DNA of 64,000 bases, taken from contig CAZTXG010000003.1 of the NCBI GenBank assembly GCA_964617335.1, positions 1-64,000 on the forward strand, given 5' to 3'. This stretch comes from UBA2658 sp964617335. GTDB lineage: Bacteria > Bacillota > Clostridia > Oscillospirales > Oscillospiraceae. Positions 8,660-18,250 of this stretch are shown in pieces. Under the pieces are notes generated by a model, which was given only the letters and a program-made list of their open reading frames with translations, did not search any database and was not told where the DNA came from. The translations under genes were made by a program, and so were the position numbers. Positions within the stretch are counted from its first letter, which is position 1. Every line of letters begins with the position of its first letter.

Positions 8660-9986
8660 TGGATTTCCTCAGCTTGCATATAAAAAAACCGTCCGTTCCA
8701 TGAATGTGCGGATAAAGACTAAGCATTCCTTTATGAGACTGCCCTATGGCATCGGGCAGGATAAAGTCCTCTGAAAAAAAGTTTGGATAAAGCTCTAAAA
8801 AGCGGGCGATAAGCCCTTCGTTTTCCTCCGGCAGCAGAGTGCAGGTGGAATAAATCAGACTGCCGCCTTTTTTAACGCAGGGGGCAAGTCCCTTTAAAAT
8901 AGACAGCTGCAGCTCCGGCAGATTTTTAAAGTCTGCCGTATTTTTATAGCGAATATCCGGTTTTTTCCGTATAACGCCAAGACCGGAGCAAGGCACATCG
9001 GCAATAACAAGGTCAAAGCTCTCAAAAAAGTCATCCTCCGGCTGGGCGGCATCCATAGTTTTTGCGGATATTATAGAAAGGCCAAGACGCTCGGCGCCAG
9101 ACTTTATGCGGGAAAGCTTATTTTTATGCAAATCACAGGAGATGATTTCCCCTTTGTTTTCCATCATCACAGCGGCAGCAAAGCTTTTTCCCCCGGGGGC
9201 AGCGCAGGCATCCAAAACCCTGTCTCCGGATTTTGGAGCGGCGGCAAGGATAGAAAGCCTTGCAGCAGGGTCCTGAACATAAAAAAGCCCTTCCTTATAG
9301 CCGTAAAGCTCCCCTATGCTGCCTGAATCGGAAATTTCAAGGCAGTCCGGCAAAAAAGTATGGCTGCGGCAGTTAATGCCGTCTTTAGTGAAAATATCAA
9401 AAAGCTCTTTGGAGCCTGATTTTGTAGTATTTAGCTGTACGAAAGTTGGTACGGGGCTGTTGTTTGCACACAGAAGCCCCTCGGTAAAGTCAAAGTCAAA
9501 GTGAGCAAGCAAAAGGCTAACTAGTTCCCGCGGATGGCTGTATTTAACAGAGAGGTAAAAAATTTCGTCATCTCTGGGGATTTCCGGCAGATTGTCCCGC
9601 TGGGAGACAATCTTTCGCAAAATGGCATTGACAAAGCCGGATGCACGGGAAAGAGAGTTTTTTTTACACAACTCCACACCTTCGCTTACAGCGGCATGGG
9701 GCGGTATCTTATCCATAAATAAGATTTGATAAACCGAAAGCCGCAAAATATCCCGAACCTTCGGTTCAATTTTACCCGATTTTCCTGTGGAAAAACTATC
9801 AATATAAAAATCACAGAGGGCAGCATTTTGCAAAACCCCATAGCAAAGCCTTGTGCAAAGGGCGCTGTCTTTTGGGGACAAAGCCGCTTCCTTAACAGCG
9901 CTTGATAAAAGCGCATCGGAAAAAGCACCGTCACGGCGGCAGCGGCCCAAGGTTTTAAGGGCAACTTCTCTTGCAGTTTGTGGCAT
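8649..9986 (-). CDS. rsmB: 16S rRNA cytosine-967 C5-methyltransferase
   Basis: 445 aa. A NusB-like RNA-binding domain occupies about 1-130. The SAM-binding DACAAPGGKSF follows, then the two catalytic cysteines in DVPCSGLG and STCTLLPEENE. I begin at ATG 9986, seven bases past GGGAGGA. A TTG four codons upstream is inside that site. It is the third of the fmt-rsmB-rlmN translation/ribosome set. Confidence 0.95.
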   Translation of the reverse strand: MPQTAREVALKTLGRCRRDGAFSDALLSSAVKEAALSPKDSALCTRLCYGVLQNAALCDFYIDSFSTGKSGKIEPKVRDILRLSVYQILFMDKIPPHAAVSEGVELCKKNSLSRASGFVNAILRKIVSQRDNLPEIPRDDEIFYLSVKYSHPRELVSLLLAHFDFDFTEGLLCANNSPVPTFVQLNTTKSGSKELFDIFTKDGINCRSHTFLPDCLEISDSGSIGELYGYKEGLFYVQDPAARLSILAAAPKSGDRVLDACAAPGGKSFAAAVMMENKGEIISCDLHKNKLSRIKSGAERLGLSIISAKTMDAAQPEDDFFESFDLVIADVPCSGLGVIRKKPDIRYKNTADFKNLPELQLSILKGLAPCVKKGGSLIYSTCTLLPEENEGLIARFLELYPNFFSEDFILPDAIGQSHKGMLSLYPHIHGTDGFFICKLRKSNEN

Positions 9987-10006
9987 AAATCCTCCCAAAG
10001 TTGCTG

Positions 10007-10927
10007 TTAAAAGTTCATAGGATTTCCGCAGAGATAATCTCTGGCAGACATCTGTTTTCCGCAGCTGGTCTGAAGCCGTGTAATAAGAATACTCTCGCCG
10101 TTTCCGCAGGCAACCTCTATCCCCTGCTTGTTATCCGCATTTAAAACTGTGCCGGGTGCCTTGTCGGTTTTGTTGTCTGTATATTCAGCGCCATAAATCT
10201 TCATGCAGGTGCCGCAAAGCTCTGTTGTGGCCGCAGGCCAAGGATTTAAACCGCATATATGCTTTATAATTTCCCTTGGGCTTTTGTTCCAGTCTATGGG
10301 GCTTTGTTCTTTAGAGAGCATGGGGGCAAAGCTTGCAAGGCTGTGGTCTTGAGGAGTTCGGGGGGCTGTGCCTGCCTTAATATCCACCAAAGTCTTACAT
10401 AAAAGCTCGGCGCCCATAAGCTTAAGCCTTTGAAAAAGCTCGCAGGAGGTTTCAAATTCTCCTATCTCCGTTTCGGTGGTATATATAATGTCGCCGCTGT
10501 CAAGCTCACTGGCGATATACATAGATGTTACTCCGGTAATTTTATCGCCGTTTAAAACAGCCCATTGTATGGGGGCGGCCCCACGGTATTTAGGCAAAAG
10601 GGAGCCATGAATATTTATTGTGCCCAAAGGGGGAACAGCCAAAATTTCGTCAGGTAAAATCCTTCCGTAGGCTACAACCGCAACAATATCCGGCTTTAGT
10701 GACTCAAGCATTTCAAGGGCTTTTCCGTCACGCATCTTATCAGGCTGAAAAACGGGTATGCCGTTTTCTAGAGCAAGTTCTTTAACAGGACTGGAGCAAA
10801 GCTTCATACCTCGGTTTTTAGGTCTGTCAGGTTGGGTGAAAACACCGACTACGTTAAAACCCCCGTCAATAAGGGCTGACAAGGAAGCGGCGGCAAAATC
10901 CGGCGTTCCCATAAAAACTATGCGCAT
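10007..10927 (-). CDS. fmt: Methionyl-tRNA formyltransferase
   Basis: 306 aa, typical length. It begins MRIVFMGTPDFA and carries the catalytic-site segment HGSLLPKYRGAAPIQWA, then a C-terminal tRNA-binding domain from about residue 205. It formylates initiator Met-tRNA with 10-formyl-THF. Its functional partner def lies just upstream in the same run, the common bacterial pairing. The start follows AAAGGAGACTTCTGCCT. Confidence 0.96.
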   Translation of the reverse strand: MRIVFMGTPDFAAASLSALIDGGFNVVGVFTQPDRPKNRGMKLCSSPVKELALENGIPVFQPDKMRDGKALEMLESLKPDIVAVVAYGRILPDEILAVPPLGTINIHGSLLPKYRGAAPIQWAVLNGDKITGVTSMYIASELDSGDIIYTTETEIGEFETSCELFQRLKLMGAELLCKTLVDIKAGTAPRTPQDHSLASFAPMLSKEQSPIDWNKSPREIIKHICGLNPWPAATTELCGTCMKIYGAEYTDNKTDKAPGTVLNADNKQGIEVACGNGESILITRLQTSCGKQMSARDYLCGNPMNF

Positions 10928-10986
10928 AGGCAGAAGTCTCCTTTCATAAAGGTTTTTGGAAGCATGGATTAGGGGCTTTAAAAGTC

Positions 10987-11487
10987 CTAGTTCTCCGCTT
11001 CAGGCTTAAGCTCTTCAGGGTCAAGCATACGCTCGGCCCGCTCTGTAAAGAGTATGCCTTCAAGGTGGTCAAGCTCATGGCAGAAGCAGCGGGCGGTAAG
11101 ATGCTCCCCTTCCACTGTAAAGCTTTTTCCAAATCTGTCCTGAGCCTTTACAATCACCTTATCGGGTCTTGTGACAAGACCATACTGCCCGGGCACGGAA
11201 AGACAGCCCTCGGGGCCGTTTTGTTCACCTTCCACTTCAATTATCTCGGGGTTAACAAGCTCAATAATGTATTCCTCACCATCTTCGGGGACATTGGTTT
11301 CCACAACCAGCACCACCCGCCGCAAAACCCCCACCTGAGGGGCGGCAAGGCCGACACCTTCGGAGCTTTCAAGGGTTTGGCGCATATCGTCTATAAGAGT
11401 GTGAAGTCTGCCGTCAAAATCCGTTACTGTACGGCAGCGGGTTTCAAGGGTTTTGTCGCCCTTTTTTAAAATATTACGAATAGCCAT
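10987..11487 (-). CDS. def: Peptide deformylase
   Basis: 166 aa. The three active-site motifs are GVGLAAPQVG, EGCLSVP (metal cysteine) and HELDHLEG (metal histidines and catalytic Glu). It removes the N-formyl group from nascent proteins. The length and the EGCLSVPG form fit a type I enzyme. The start follows GGAGGAAGAAC. Next in line is fmt, 59 bp downstream. Confidence 0.96.
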   Translation of the reverse strand: MAIRNILKKGDKTLETRCRTVTDFDGRLHTLIDDMRQTLESSEGVGLAAPQVGVLRRVVLVVETNVPEDGEEYIIELVNPEIIEVEGEQNGPEGCLSVPGQYGLVTRPDKVIVKAQDRFGKSFTVEGEHLTARCFCHELDHLEGILFTERAERMLDPEELKPEAEN

Positions 11488-11541
11488 GTTCTTCCTCCAA
11501 TCCTAAGACCCAAAAAATAAGATGGGTCTTAAAGTTATGTA

Positions 11542-13998
11542 TCACGAAACAGGGTTCATGTCGCCGAAAACGGAGACTCCCTTAAATTCTTTTTTGGTGT
11601 TTAAATAGCAGATAAGGCCGGAAATTTCCTCCCGAAGCTGTTTTGAATCCTTGCAATAAACCATCAGTCTATAGCGGAAACGGTTGTTCACTTTAACAAC
11701 GGGAAGGGGTGCGGGGCCTAAAACCCTTGCCCCAAAGCCGGAAAGCCGGCGGGATAGTATGCCACGGGCAGAGCTTAGGCATCGGAGAACGAGATCCTCG
11801 TTTACGCCTGTGGCGGTAATGGAAAAAAGGTCTGAAAAAGGCGGGCAAAATTGCAGCCTGCGCATTTCAAGCTCAGAAATATAGAAGCTGTCATAATCCT
11901 GACCGGCGGCCTGTAAAATAACCTCGTTTTGGGGGGTAAAGGTCTGTATGACAGCTCTTCCGGGAAGATCTCCCCTGCCTGCCCGCCCAACCACTTGTGT
12001 AAGAATGGAAAAAGTTTTTTCCGAGGCCCTGTAATCTCCGGAGTAAAGAGATTGGTCCGCGGAAATTACCCCCACAAGGGTAACACCGGGGTAATCAAGC
12101 CCTTTTGTAACCATCTGTGTGCCTATCATAATAGGAATTTTCTCATCACGAAAGCGACTTAAAACCGCCTCGTGGGAGCCGGCTCCGGAAACTGTGTCCG
12201 TATCCATGCGGATAAGTGCGGTGTCCGGAAAAAGGCTTTTTAACTCATCTTCTACCATTTGGGTTCCCGGGCCGGTAAAACGCAGAGTTCCGCCGCAGTC
12301 AGGGCAAAGCTCTCCGGCAGGCATAGAATGGCCGCAGTAATGGCACATAAGCCGGCGGTTTGCCCCGTGATAAGTAAGGCTTACGCTGCATTTGGGGCAT
12401 TTAAAGGTGAAGCCGCATTCGGGGCAGTTAACAAGCTTATTGGTTCCCCGACGGTTTAAAAACAAGATGCTCTGCTGACCTTGGAAAATGTTTTTCCGAA
12501 GCTCCTCCTGCAAAAAAAGGCTTAGACTGCCGCCGTTTTCATTTCGCAGCTCACGCTTCATATCGATTATTTCAACCTCAGGCAGGGCCATTTCGTTAAA
12601 ACGCCGAGGAAGCTCGAAAAAATTGTAGGTTCCGATTTGCGCCTTATAGCGGCTGACGATGTTTGGGGTTGCGCTGCCTAAAACAAGGGCGGCATTATTT
12701 TTTGAACAGCGGAATTTTGCCACATCACAGGCATGATAGCGTGGGGAGTTTTCGGATTTATAGCTATCCTCCTGCTCCTCGTCAATTATTATAAGTCCCA
12801 AATTTATAACAGGGGCAAAAACAGCGCTGCGTGTGCCTATAACAAGTCGGGCAATTCCGCTTTTTATGCGCTTATATTCATCGTAACGCTCGCCAACGGA
12901 AAGGCTGCTGTGCAAAAGGGCAATCTCATCTCCGAAATAGGATGAAAAGGTGGACAGCATCTGAGGTGTAAGGGAAATTTCCGGAACTAAGAGGATGCAG
13001 CCGCGGCCGCTTTTTAAAACCTCGCTTATAAGACGAATGTAGACAAGGGTCTTACCGCTGCCGGTAACTCCGTAAAGCAGAGAGGCGGAAGGCTCATTTT
13101 TATCATATAGGGCCAAAATTCCATCAAAGGCTTTTTGCTGATCAAAACTTAAATCAGGCAGGGGCAGGCTCTGCCCTTCACTGTATTCCGGACGGCGAAA
13201 CACCTCACGCTGCTCTATAGAAATAAGCTCATCCTCCGCAAGGCGCCTGACAGACTGCATACCGGCGCCGGTAAGGTAGCGGATATCCTGAAAGCTCGCA
13301 CCGCCAAAATCCGCCAAAATTGCCAAAACCGCAGCCTGAGACGGAGCGGAGCGGCGCTTTGCGGCGGAGGCAGCCATGGCCTCCTCGGAGGAAACGTTTA
13401 AAAGAAGATAGCTTTGGGTTTTGTCTTTAACCCTTCTTATGCCAACAGGGTCATAAACTATAAGCCCCTTTTTTGCCAAGGCACGAAGGGCCGGAGCTGG
13501 ATCATCTTCGCCGAAAGAAAGCTCAATAGTACGCAAATCGCAGCTTTGACCGTTTGAGTATAAAACATCCAAAACGGCAAGCTGCTTTTTTGAGCGCTCT
13601 GCGGCACTATATGCCTCATCTTTTGAAACACCCTCGGCTATGCGGCACAAAGAGCTTAAATCATACCAAAGACCAGCGGGCAGCATGGCTTTCACGGCCT
13701 CATATACCGTGCAGAAAAAACGCTCACGCATCCAAAGGGCAAGGCGTATAAGCTCGTCGGAAAGAGCCGGAGCCTGGTCTAAAAGTGAGGATATGCACTT
13801 AAGCTTTTCAAAGCTGCTGTTTTTCGAAAGGGCAAGAACCAGACCCTCACATGGCCTGTTGCCCCTTGAAAAGGGGACAATTACCCTCATTCCGGCAGAA
13901 ATATCTTCTGCCATACCTTCGGGAACTATATAGTCATAAGGCTTATCTATCCAATAGGTAGCGCCGGAAACGGCAACTTTCGCAATCAGCCTTTCCAT
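11542..13998 (-). CDS. priA: Primosomal replication restart helicase PriA
   Basis: 818 aa. After an N-terminal 3'BD/winged-helix region comes Walker A GVTGSGKTLVY (about residue 315), then Walker B IIIDEEQEDSYKSE. In this motif the usual DEEH reads DEEQ. Four zinc-binding CxxC pairs follow (CPEC, CPKC, CHYC, CPDC), then helicase motifs ending QVVGRAGRG. It reloads DnaB at collapsed forks. It starts 51 bp after rpoZ; Bacillus has coaBC between them, missing here. Confidence 0.95.
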   Translation of the reverse strand: MERLIAKVAVSGATYWIDKPYDYIVPEGMAEDISAGMRVIVPFSRGNRPCEGLVLALSKNSSFEKLKCISSLLDQAPALSDELIRLALWMRERFFCTVYEAVKAMLPAGLWYDLSSLCRIAEGVSKDEAYSAAERSKKQLAVLDVLYSNGQSCDLRTIELSFGEDDPAPALRALAKKGLIVYDPVGIRRVKDKTQSYLLLNVSSEEAMAASAAKRRSAPSQAAVLAILADFGGASFQDIRYLTGAGMQSVRRLAEDELISIEQREVFRRPEYSEGQSLPLPDLSFDQQKAFDGILALYDKNEPSASLLYGVTGSGKTLVYIRLISEVLKSGRGCILLVPEISLTPQMLSTFSSYFGDEIALLHSSLSVGERYDEYKRIKSGIARLVIGTRSAVFAPVINLGLIIIDEEQEDSYKSENSPRYHACDVAKFRCSKNNAALVLGSATPNIVSRYKAQIGTYNFFELPRRFNEMALPEVEIIDMKRELRNENGGSLSLFLQEELRKNIFQGQQSILFLNRRGTNKLVNCPECGFTFKCPKCSVSLTYHGANRRLMCHYCGHSMPAGELCPDCGGTLRFTGPGTQMVEDELKSLFPDTALIRMDTDTVSGAGSHEAVLSRFRDEKIPIMIGTQMVTKGLDYPGVTLVGVISADQSLYSGDYRASEKTFSILTQVVGRAGRGDLPGRAVIQTFTPQNEVILQAAGQDYDSFYISELEMRRLQFCPPFSDLFSITATGVNEDLVLRCLSSARGILSRRLSGFGARVLGPAPLPVVKVNNRFRYRLMVYCKDSKQLREEISGLICYLNTKKEFKGVSVFGDMNPVS

Positions 13999-14048
13999 TT
14001 TCCGGTCACCACCTTATAGCGGATAAGGCCGCTTTATATAATGCAAAT

Positions 14049-14276
14049 CTAATAGTTAATATAGTGTCCGCCATGTTCCTTTAAACTGGGAACTGCCGTA
14101 AGTCTTCCCGTATAAACTTCATCAATGGCACAGGAAACCGGCTTTTTTTCAGGAGTATTTTCACTTTCTTCCGAGAGGGAGGCAATCTCCCTTGCTCTGC
14201 GTGCTACAAGATTAACAAGAAGATAGCGGCTTCCAACCTTATCAATTAAATCTGACATGGGGGGGTATAACATCAT
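14049..14276 (-). CDS. rpoZ: RNA polymerase omega subunit
   Basis: 75 aa. The conserved core PMSDLIDKVGSRYLLVNLVARRAREI and the later EVYTGRL-like segment are those of omega, which helps assemble beta-prime. Start ATG 14276 shares one base with the gmk stop codon, with GAGGTG inside gmk as ribosome-binding site. A downstream ATG (MSDLID) would give the more typical N-terminus and cannot be excluded. Confidence 0.9.
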   Translation of the reverse strand: MMLYPPMSDLIDKVGSRYLLVNLVARRAREIASLSEESENTPEKKPVSCAIDEVYTGRLTAVPSLKEHGGHYINY

Positions 14277-14881
14277 TATAAAGACACCTCGTTTAAATAT
14301 TTTTTACGGTAAGACGCCCTGCATTTTTCAGCGGTTATGATGGCTTTCATCTCGTTTGCCGCAGTTTCGGGCTCGTCATTTATTACAATATAGTCATATT
14401 TTTCAGCCATGGCATATTCTCTGCGGGCAGTTTCTATGCGTTTGGCAATTTTTTCTTCGCTGTCTGTATTCCTTCTCCGCAGTCTTTTTTCAATCTGGGA
14501 AAAGTCCGAGGGGATTATAAAAATCAAAACAGCTTCCGGACATTTCAGCTTTATCTGGGCAGCCCCCTGGACCTCAACATCGAAGATGACGCTTTTGCCC
14601 CCTTCAATATTTTCAAAGGCCGGAAGCTTCGGCGTTCCGTAATAGTCGCCCACATATTGAGCGTGCTCTAAAAGCTCGGCATTGTCTATCATTTTTTCAA
14701 AGATATCTCTGTCTACAAAGTAATAGTCACGGCCTTCAATCTCACCTTTGCGGGGGGCTCTTGTTGTGGCGGATACAGAAAAGGCAATGCTGGGGTCATC
14801 TTTCATAACCCTTGCTATCACGGTGCTTTTTCCTGCGCCGGAAGGCCCCGAAACTACAATAAGCTTTCCTTTTTCAGTCAC
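14276..14881 (-). CDS. gmk: Guanylate kinase
   Basis: 201 aa. P-loop SGPSGAGKST near residue 11, then the GMP-binding segment TTRAPRKGEIEGRDYYFV. It phosphorylates GMP to GDP. The start is GTG, overlapping the end of remA by 8 bases, with GGGGAG as its site. The remA-gmk-rpoZ order is conserved in Firmicutes. Confidence 0.96.
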   Translation of the reverse strand: MTEKGKLIVVSGPSGAGKSTVIARVMKDDPSIAFSVSATTRAPRKGEIEGRDYYFVDRDIFEKMIDNAELLEHAQYVGDYYGTPKLPAFENIEGGKSVIFDVEVQGAAQIKLKCPEAVLIFIIPSDFSQIEKRLRRRNTDSEEKIAKRIETARREYAMAEKYDYIVINDEPETAANEMKAIITAEKCRASYRKKYLNEVSL

Positions 14882-15146
14882 TGTAGCTCTCCCCTCCTGA
14901 TTCCGGCTCGTTTTTACCGCTCATTCTGCCCGCAACGGTTTCCGGCTGGATTGCCGAGAGGATAATATGTCCGCTGTCCATTATAACAACGGCACGGGTT
15001 CTTCTGCCATAGGTAGCGTCAACAAGCTGACCCCTGTCACGGACGTCTTGGATTATCCTTTTTATGGGGGCGGATTCAGGACTTACTATGGCAATTATTC
15101 TTGAGCTTGAAACCATGTTACCAAAGCCTATATTTATAAGTTTCAA
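14874..15146 (-). CDS. remA: RemA-family DNA-binding regulator (DUF370)
   Basis: 90 aa. The sequence MKLINIGFGNMVSSSRI and PIKRIIQDVRDRG is that of RemA/YlzA, a ring-forming DNA-binding protein that activates matrix and osmoprotection genes in Bacillus. The start is TTG 15146 behind GGAGGC. The last 20 residues (after ETVAGRMSGK) are a polar tail. It sits between yicC and gmk exactly as in Bacillus. Target genes here are unknown. Confidence 0.93.
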   Translation of the reverse strand: MKLINIGFGNMVSSSRIIAIVSPESAPIKRIIQDVRDRGQLVDATYGRRTRAVVIMDSGHIILSAIQPETVAGRMSGKNEPESGGESYSD

Positions 15147-15159
15147 CTAAAAATGCCTC

Positions 15160-16038
15160 CTACTCAATGTTTTGAACCTGTTCACGGATTTTTTCTATTT
15201 CGGCTTTCATATCAAGGACAAGGCGGGTAATCTCCTGATCGCTGCATTTTGAGCCTATGGTGTTTGTTTCCCTGTTAAGCTCCTGAACAATAAAATCAAG
15301 TTTTCTACCGGCGGGAGACTCCCCCGTCAGCATGGAACGCATTTGGGAGATATGGCTGCGAAGGCGCACAGTCTCCTCGTCCACCGCTGTGCGGTCGGCA
15401 TAAATCGCAGCCTCTGTAAGGATGCGCCCCTCGTCTATCTGAGTGTTTTCTAAAATATCCTGCATACGGCGTGTAAGCTTCTCGCGATATTCGCTGACAC
15501 TTTTCGGGGAGTGTTTTTCGATTAAAGAAACACAGCTTTCAAGGGTGTTAAGCCTTGACAAAACGTCCTCACAAAGCTTTTCTCCCTCTTTGCGGCGCAT
15601 AGAGTCAAAATCTGAAAGAGCCGCCTCCACAACGGGCATAAGCTGTTTTAAAGCCTCCTCACGGTCAAGCTCTTTTTTGTCTAGAGACAAAACATCGGAG
15701 AGCTTTGCGATTTCGTAGGCTGACACTGCGGGACTTATATTTAAAATGTCGGCTATTTTGTCTATGGCCGCCTTATATTCGGCAGCTAAAGCCTCGTTTA
15801 CAGTGACGGAAGCGTCATCTCCGGAAAGAGAGTTTATGTTTATAAAAACATCGGTCTTCCCACGGGAAATATGGGAGCTAACAGCTAATTTTACGGATTC
15901 TTCAGCAAACATAAAGCTTTTTGGCATTCTGATGGAAACGTCAAGATAGCGGTTATTAACACTTTTAAGCTCAACGGAGAACTCATAGCTTTCACCAGCG
16001 GCCTTAGCTCCGCCGTATCCGGTCATGCTTTTTATCAT
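15160..16038 (-). CDS. yicC: YicC/YloC family endoribonuclease
   Basis: 292 aa. It opens MIKSMTGYGGA, the hallmark of the YicC N-terminal domain, and ends in the DUF1732 domain containing the motif KLDFIVQELNRETNTIGSK. Members have been reported as RNases acting on small RNAs or mRNA. It sits 13 bp upstream of remA and 31 bp downstream of cdaR. The usual neighbour of cdaR, glmM, is not present. Confidence 0.93.
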   Translation of the reverse strand: MIKSMTGYGGAKAAGESYEFSVELKSVNNRYLDVSIRMPKSFMFAEESVKLAVSSHISRGKTDVFININSLSGDDASVTVNEALAAEYKAAIDKIADILNISPAVSAYEIAKLSDVLSLDKKELDREEALKQLMPVVEAALSDFDSMRRKEGEKLCEDVLSRLNTLESCVSLIEKHSPKSVSEYREKLTRRMQDILENTQIDEGRILTEAAIYADRTAVDEETVRLRSHISQMRSMLTGESPAGRKLDFIVQELNRETNTIGSKCSDQEITRLVLDMKAEIEKIREQVQNIE

Positions 16039-16069
16039 AAGCTTTGTTCCTTTCTGTTAAAATCCCAGA

Positions 16070-17323
16070 CTAAGTGATTTTAACGTACAGCTTATAGTCG
16101 TCCTCATCAACACAAACGGCACCGACTCCGGTGTAGCCGTCTACATATATTTTTGCGTTAACATGAAAAACTCCGGGATTTGAGCCTATCTCGGCCAAAT
16201 CTATAACCGCACGGATATTATTAGCCTTGACCTTGTCAATGACATCTTGATTGCCCCGCAGCATTACTTCAACCATTTCCGTTACGGGTGAAGAAGTGCG
16301 TCCGGCAGGAGTGTTTATGATGGAAATGTTGCTTACATTGAAAATTGCCGTCTTAAGGCCCAAGACCTCAACTGTAACCTTGGCCTCTGTAAGACCTGTG
16401 ACATTTGAAACTTCATTGTCAAGAACAATGGGGAATTTCTCCTCAAGGGTAGAGACGAAAGAAGCAAGGTCAATTGTTCCCAAAGATATTTTGTTAATAC
16501 CCTCAAGGGTTGCGGCATCTCCTGCAATTGTGATGGTTTCCGGTTCAAATTTAAGCTTCACATTTTCCATTGTGGCACCGCCCCCGTCTATAATGTCAAC
16601 AGAAAGGGGAACCTCCTTGGTAGCGGTAATGGGAAGGGTGACGGAAACCGTTTGGGTTTCAAGCCTGATATTTCCAAGCTCAATTTCCTTGCCTTCGGCA
16701 TCCACAAGGGTATATTCAGAGTCAAATTTTAAAGTTTTGTCAACATTCTCCCGCGGAATCTGGACAAGGGCATAGGCCACACGGTTTATTTCCTTTTCCG
16801 GCCCGCTAATGGTGACTTCACGGGGTTCAAAGCTGATAGTTCCGGCAGCAAACCCCTCCACAACACTGCCGGTAAATTCGCCTTTCAGTTCAATGGACTT
16901 TGAGCTTGCCTTGTCCACATAAAAAGAGACAGTTTCCGGCAGGGAAGAAACTAAATCAATGGAGCTTTTATCTATTCCGGAGGGATATTCCATGGTGAAG
17001 GGCATGGTGTTGTTTCCCTTAGAGGTAATCTTTGAAACGTCCACCACAGCCGTAATGTTATTTGCCGTAAGCTTAGACAGGGTGCGCAGGGTTCCCCTGA
17101 GTGTAACCGTAACGCTATTGGCGCTTAAGTCGGAGATAACGAAGTTTTCCCTGTCACGCAGGCCTTCGGCACCGTTTAAGACGACTTGGACACCTTCAAA
17201 GGTCTTATCCCTAACGTCGCCCTCTGTGGTTGTAACATAGACCCAAATAAGGATTGCGGAAATTATGGAGACAAGGACCATAAGAGCCTTGTTGTCCCAG
17301 ATTTTTGATGTTTCATTTTTCAT
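16070..17323 (-). CDS. cdaR: YbbR-domain regulator of the c-di-AMP cyclase
   Basis: 417 aa. One N-terminal membrane span (about 12-31, ending VYVTT) is followed by about four extracytoplasmic YbbR repeats, each with a PETVS- or PREVTISGP-like turn. CdaR proteins bind and modulate CdaA. The ATG overlaps the end of cdaA by 11 bases, with AAGGTGAAG as its site, so the two are coupled. Only the first two genes of the classic cdaA-cdaR-glmM trio are here. Confidence 0.93.
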   Translation of the reverse strand: MKNETSKIWDNKALMVLVSIISAILIWVYVTTTEGDVRDKTFEGVQVVLNGAEGLRDRENFVISDLSANSVTVTLRGTLRTLSKLTANNITAVVDVSKITSKGNNTMPFTMEYPSGIDKSSIDLVSSLPETVSFYVDKASSKSIELKGEFTGSVVEGFAAGTISFEPREVTISGPEKEINRVAYALVQIPRENVDKTLKFDSEYTLVDAEGKEIELGNIRLETQTVSVTLPITATKEVPLSVDIIDGGGATMENVKLKFEPETITIAGDAATLEGINKISLGTIDLASFVSTLEEKFPIVLDNEVSNVTGLTEAKVTVEVLGLKTAIFNVSNISIINTPAGRTSSPVTEMVEVMLRGNQDVIDKVKANNIRAVIDLAEIGSNPGVFHVNAKIYVDGYTGVGAVCVDEDDYKLYVKIT

Positions 17324-18179
17324 TTTTCTTCACCTTGAACAAAGACAGGGAGGATTTTTTCTTTTTGCCGCCATCAAGACGCTCGTCCACTATCAGCTCG
17401 TTTCTGAGAATTTTTTCAAAGGTTTCCGGTGTAAGGTGGCGCTTTAGCATACCGTCCACAGCAATGGATATAGAGCCTGTTTCTTCGGATACAATAGCAA
17501 CCACAGCGTCGGAGTGTTCACTCATACCTATGCCTGCACGGTGGCGCATACCCAATTCGCGGCTGAGATTCGGATTTCCCGACATGGGCAGCATACAGCC
17601 TGCGGCGGAAACACGGCCCTGGCTAATTATAAGTGCTCCGTCGTGCAAGGGAGCCTTGTTGAAAAAAACGTTCTTTATAAGCTCTGCCGTTGTGTCAGCG
17701 TTTATGATGGTGCCGGTGTTCATCTGATTGTCCAGCTTGTTTATACGCTCAAAAACAATAAGGGCGCCTGTTTTGGACTTAGACATTGCCGTGCAGGCTA
17801 TGACCGTTTGGGTTATGGCGGCATCTACCGTCTGGGCATGAATATTGCCCCGTAAAAAAGACATTATGTTGCCGCTGCCAACCCTTTCCAGCATACGGCG
17901 AAGCTCCGGCTGGAAAAGGATGACAAGGGCCAAAAGACCAAGCTCAACTGTTTTTGTTAGAATGAAGTTTGCTATGGTAAGCTTAAAAAGCTCTGAAATC
18001 CAAAGGGCAAGAAGAACCACAACAATGCCCTTTGCAACTCTGCTGGTTTTTGTTTTTCTAATAAGTCCTATAAGCTTGTATATAAGAAATGCGACAATAG
18101 CAATATCCACAACATCCGAGATATCCGCGGAAAGTAGGTATTGTATTGCCTGCATTATTTCGTTCTTAAACTGTTCCAT
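17313..18179 (-). CDS. cdaA: Membrane diadenylate cyclase
   Basis: 288 aa from ATG 18179. Three hydrophobic segments lie within the first 90 residues. The DAC domain follows with the catalytic DGALII and the RHRAGIGMSE motif. It makes c-di-AMP from two ATP, controlling potassium and osmolyte uptake and wall homeostasis. I reject the upstream start in the frame (15 more codons) because AGAGGTTTTCCT directly precedes ATG 18179. First gene of the long run down to spoVM. Confidence 0.95.
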   Translation of the reverse strand: MEQFKNEIMQAIQYLLSADISDVVDIAIVAFLIYKLIGLIRKTKTSRVAKGIVVVLLALWISELFKLTIANFILTKTVELGLLALVILFQPELRRMLERVGSGNIMSFLRGNIHAQTVDAAITQTVIACTAMSKSKTGALIVFERINKLDNQMNTGTIINADTTAELIKNVFFNKAPLHDGALIISQGRVSAAGCMLPMSGNPNLSRELGMRHRAGIGMSEHSDAVVAIVSEETGSISIAVDGMLKRHLTPETFEKILRNELIVDERLDGGKKKKSSLSLFKVKKNEK

Positions 18180-18204
18180 AGGAAAACCTCTGAATGTAAA
18201 AAGT

Positions 18205-18250
18205 AAAATGTAAGCCGGCGGCAAAAAGTGAGTACAGGAAAGCGCCGGCT
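18205..18250 (-). terminator. Probable terminator after the cysteine desulfurase gene
   Basis: AGCCGGCG (18213-18220) pairs with CGCCGGCT (18243-18250) around a 22-base loop. The minus-strand tail is TACATTTTACTTTTT. It ends the carD-to-desulfurase unit, but it lies close to cdaA and could instead be a leader structure of that gene. The rest of 18251-18443 is AT-rich, with no gene or clear promoter that I can see. Confidence 0.5.

Noticed and set aside
13000..13100. PriA DEEQ instead of DEEH as a sign of inactivation
   Set aside because: All other helicase and zinc motifs are intact and I recall the DEEQ form in other clostridial PriA proteins, so it is likely normal variation.
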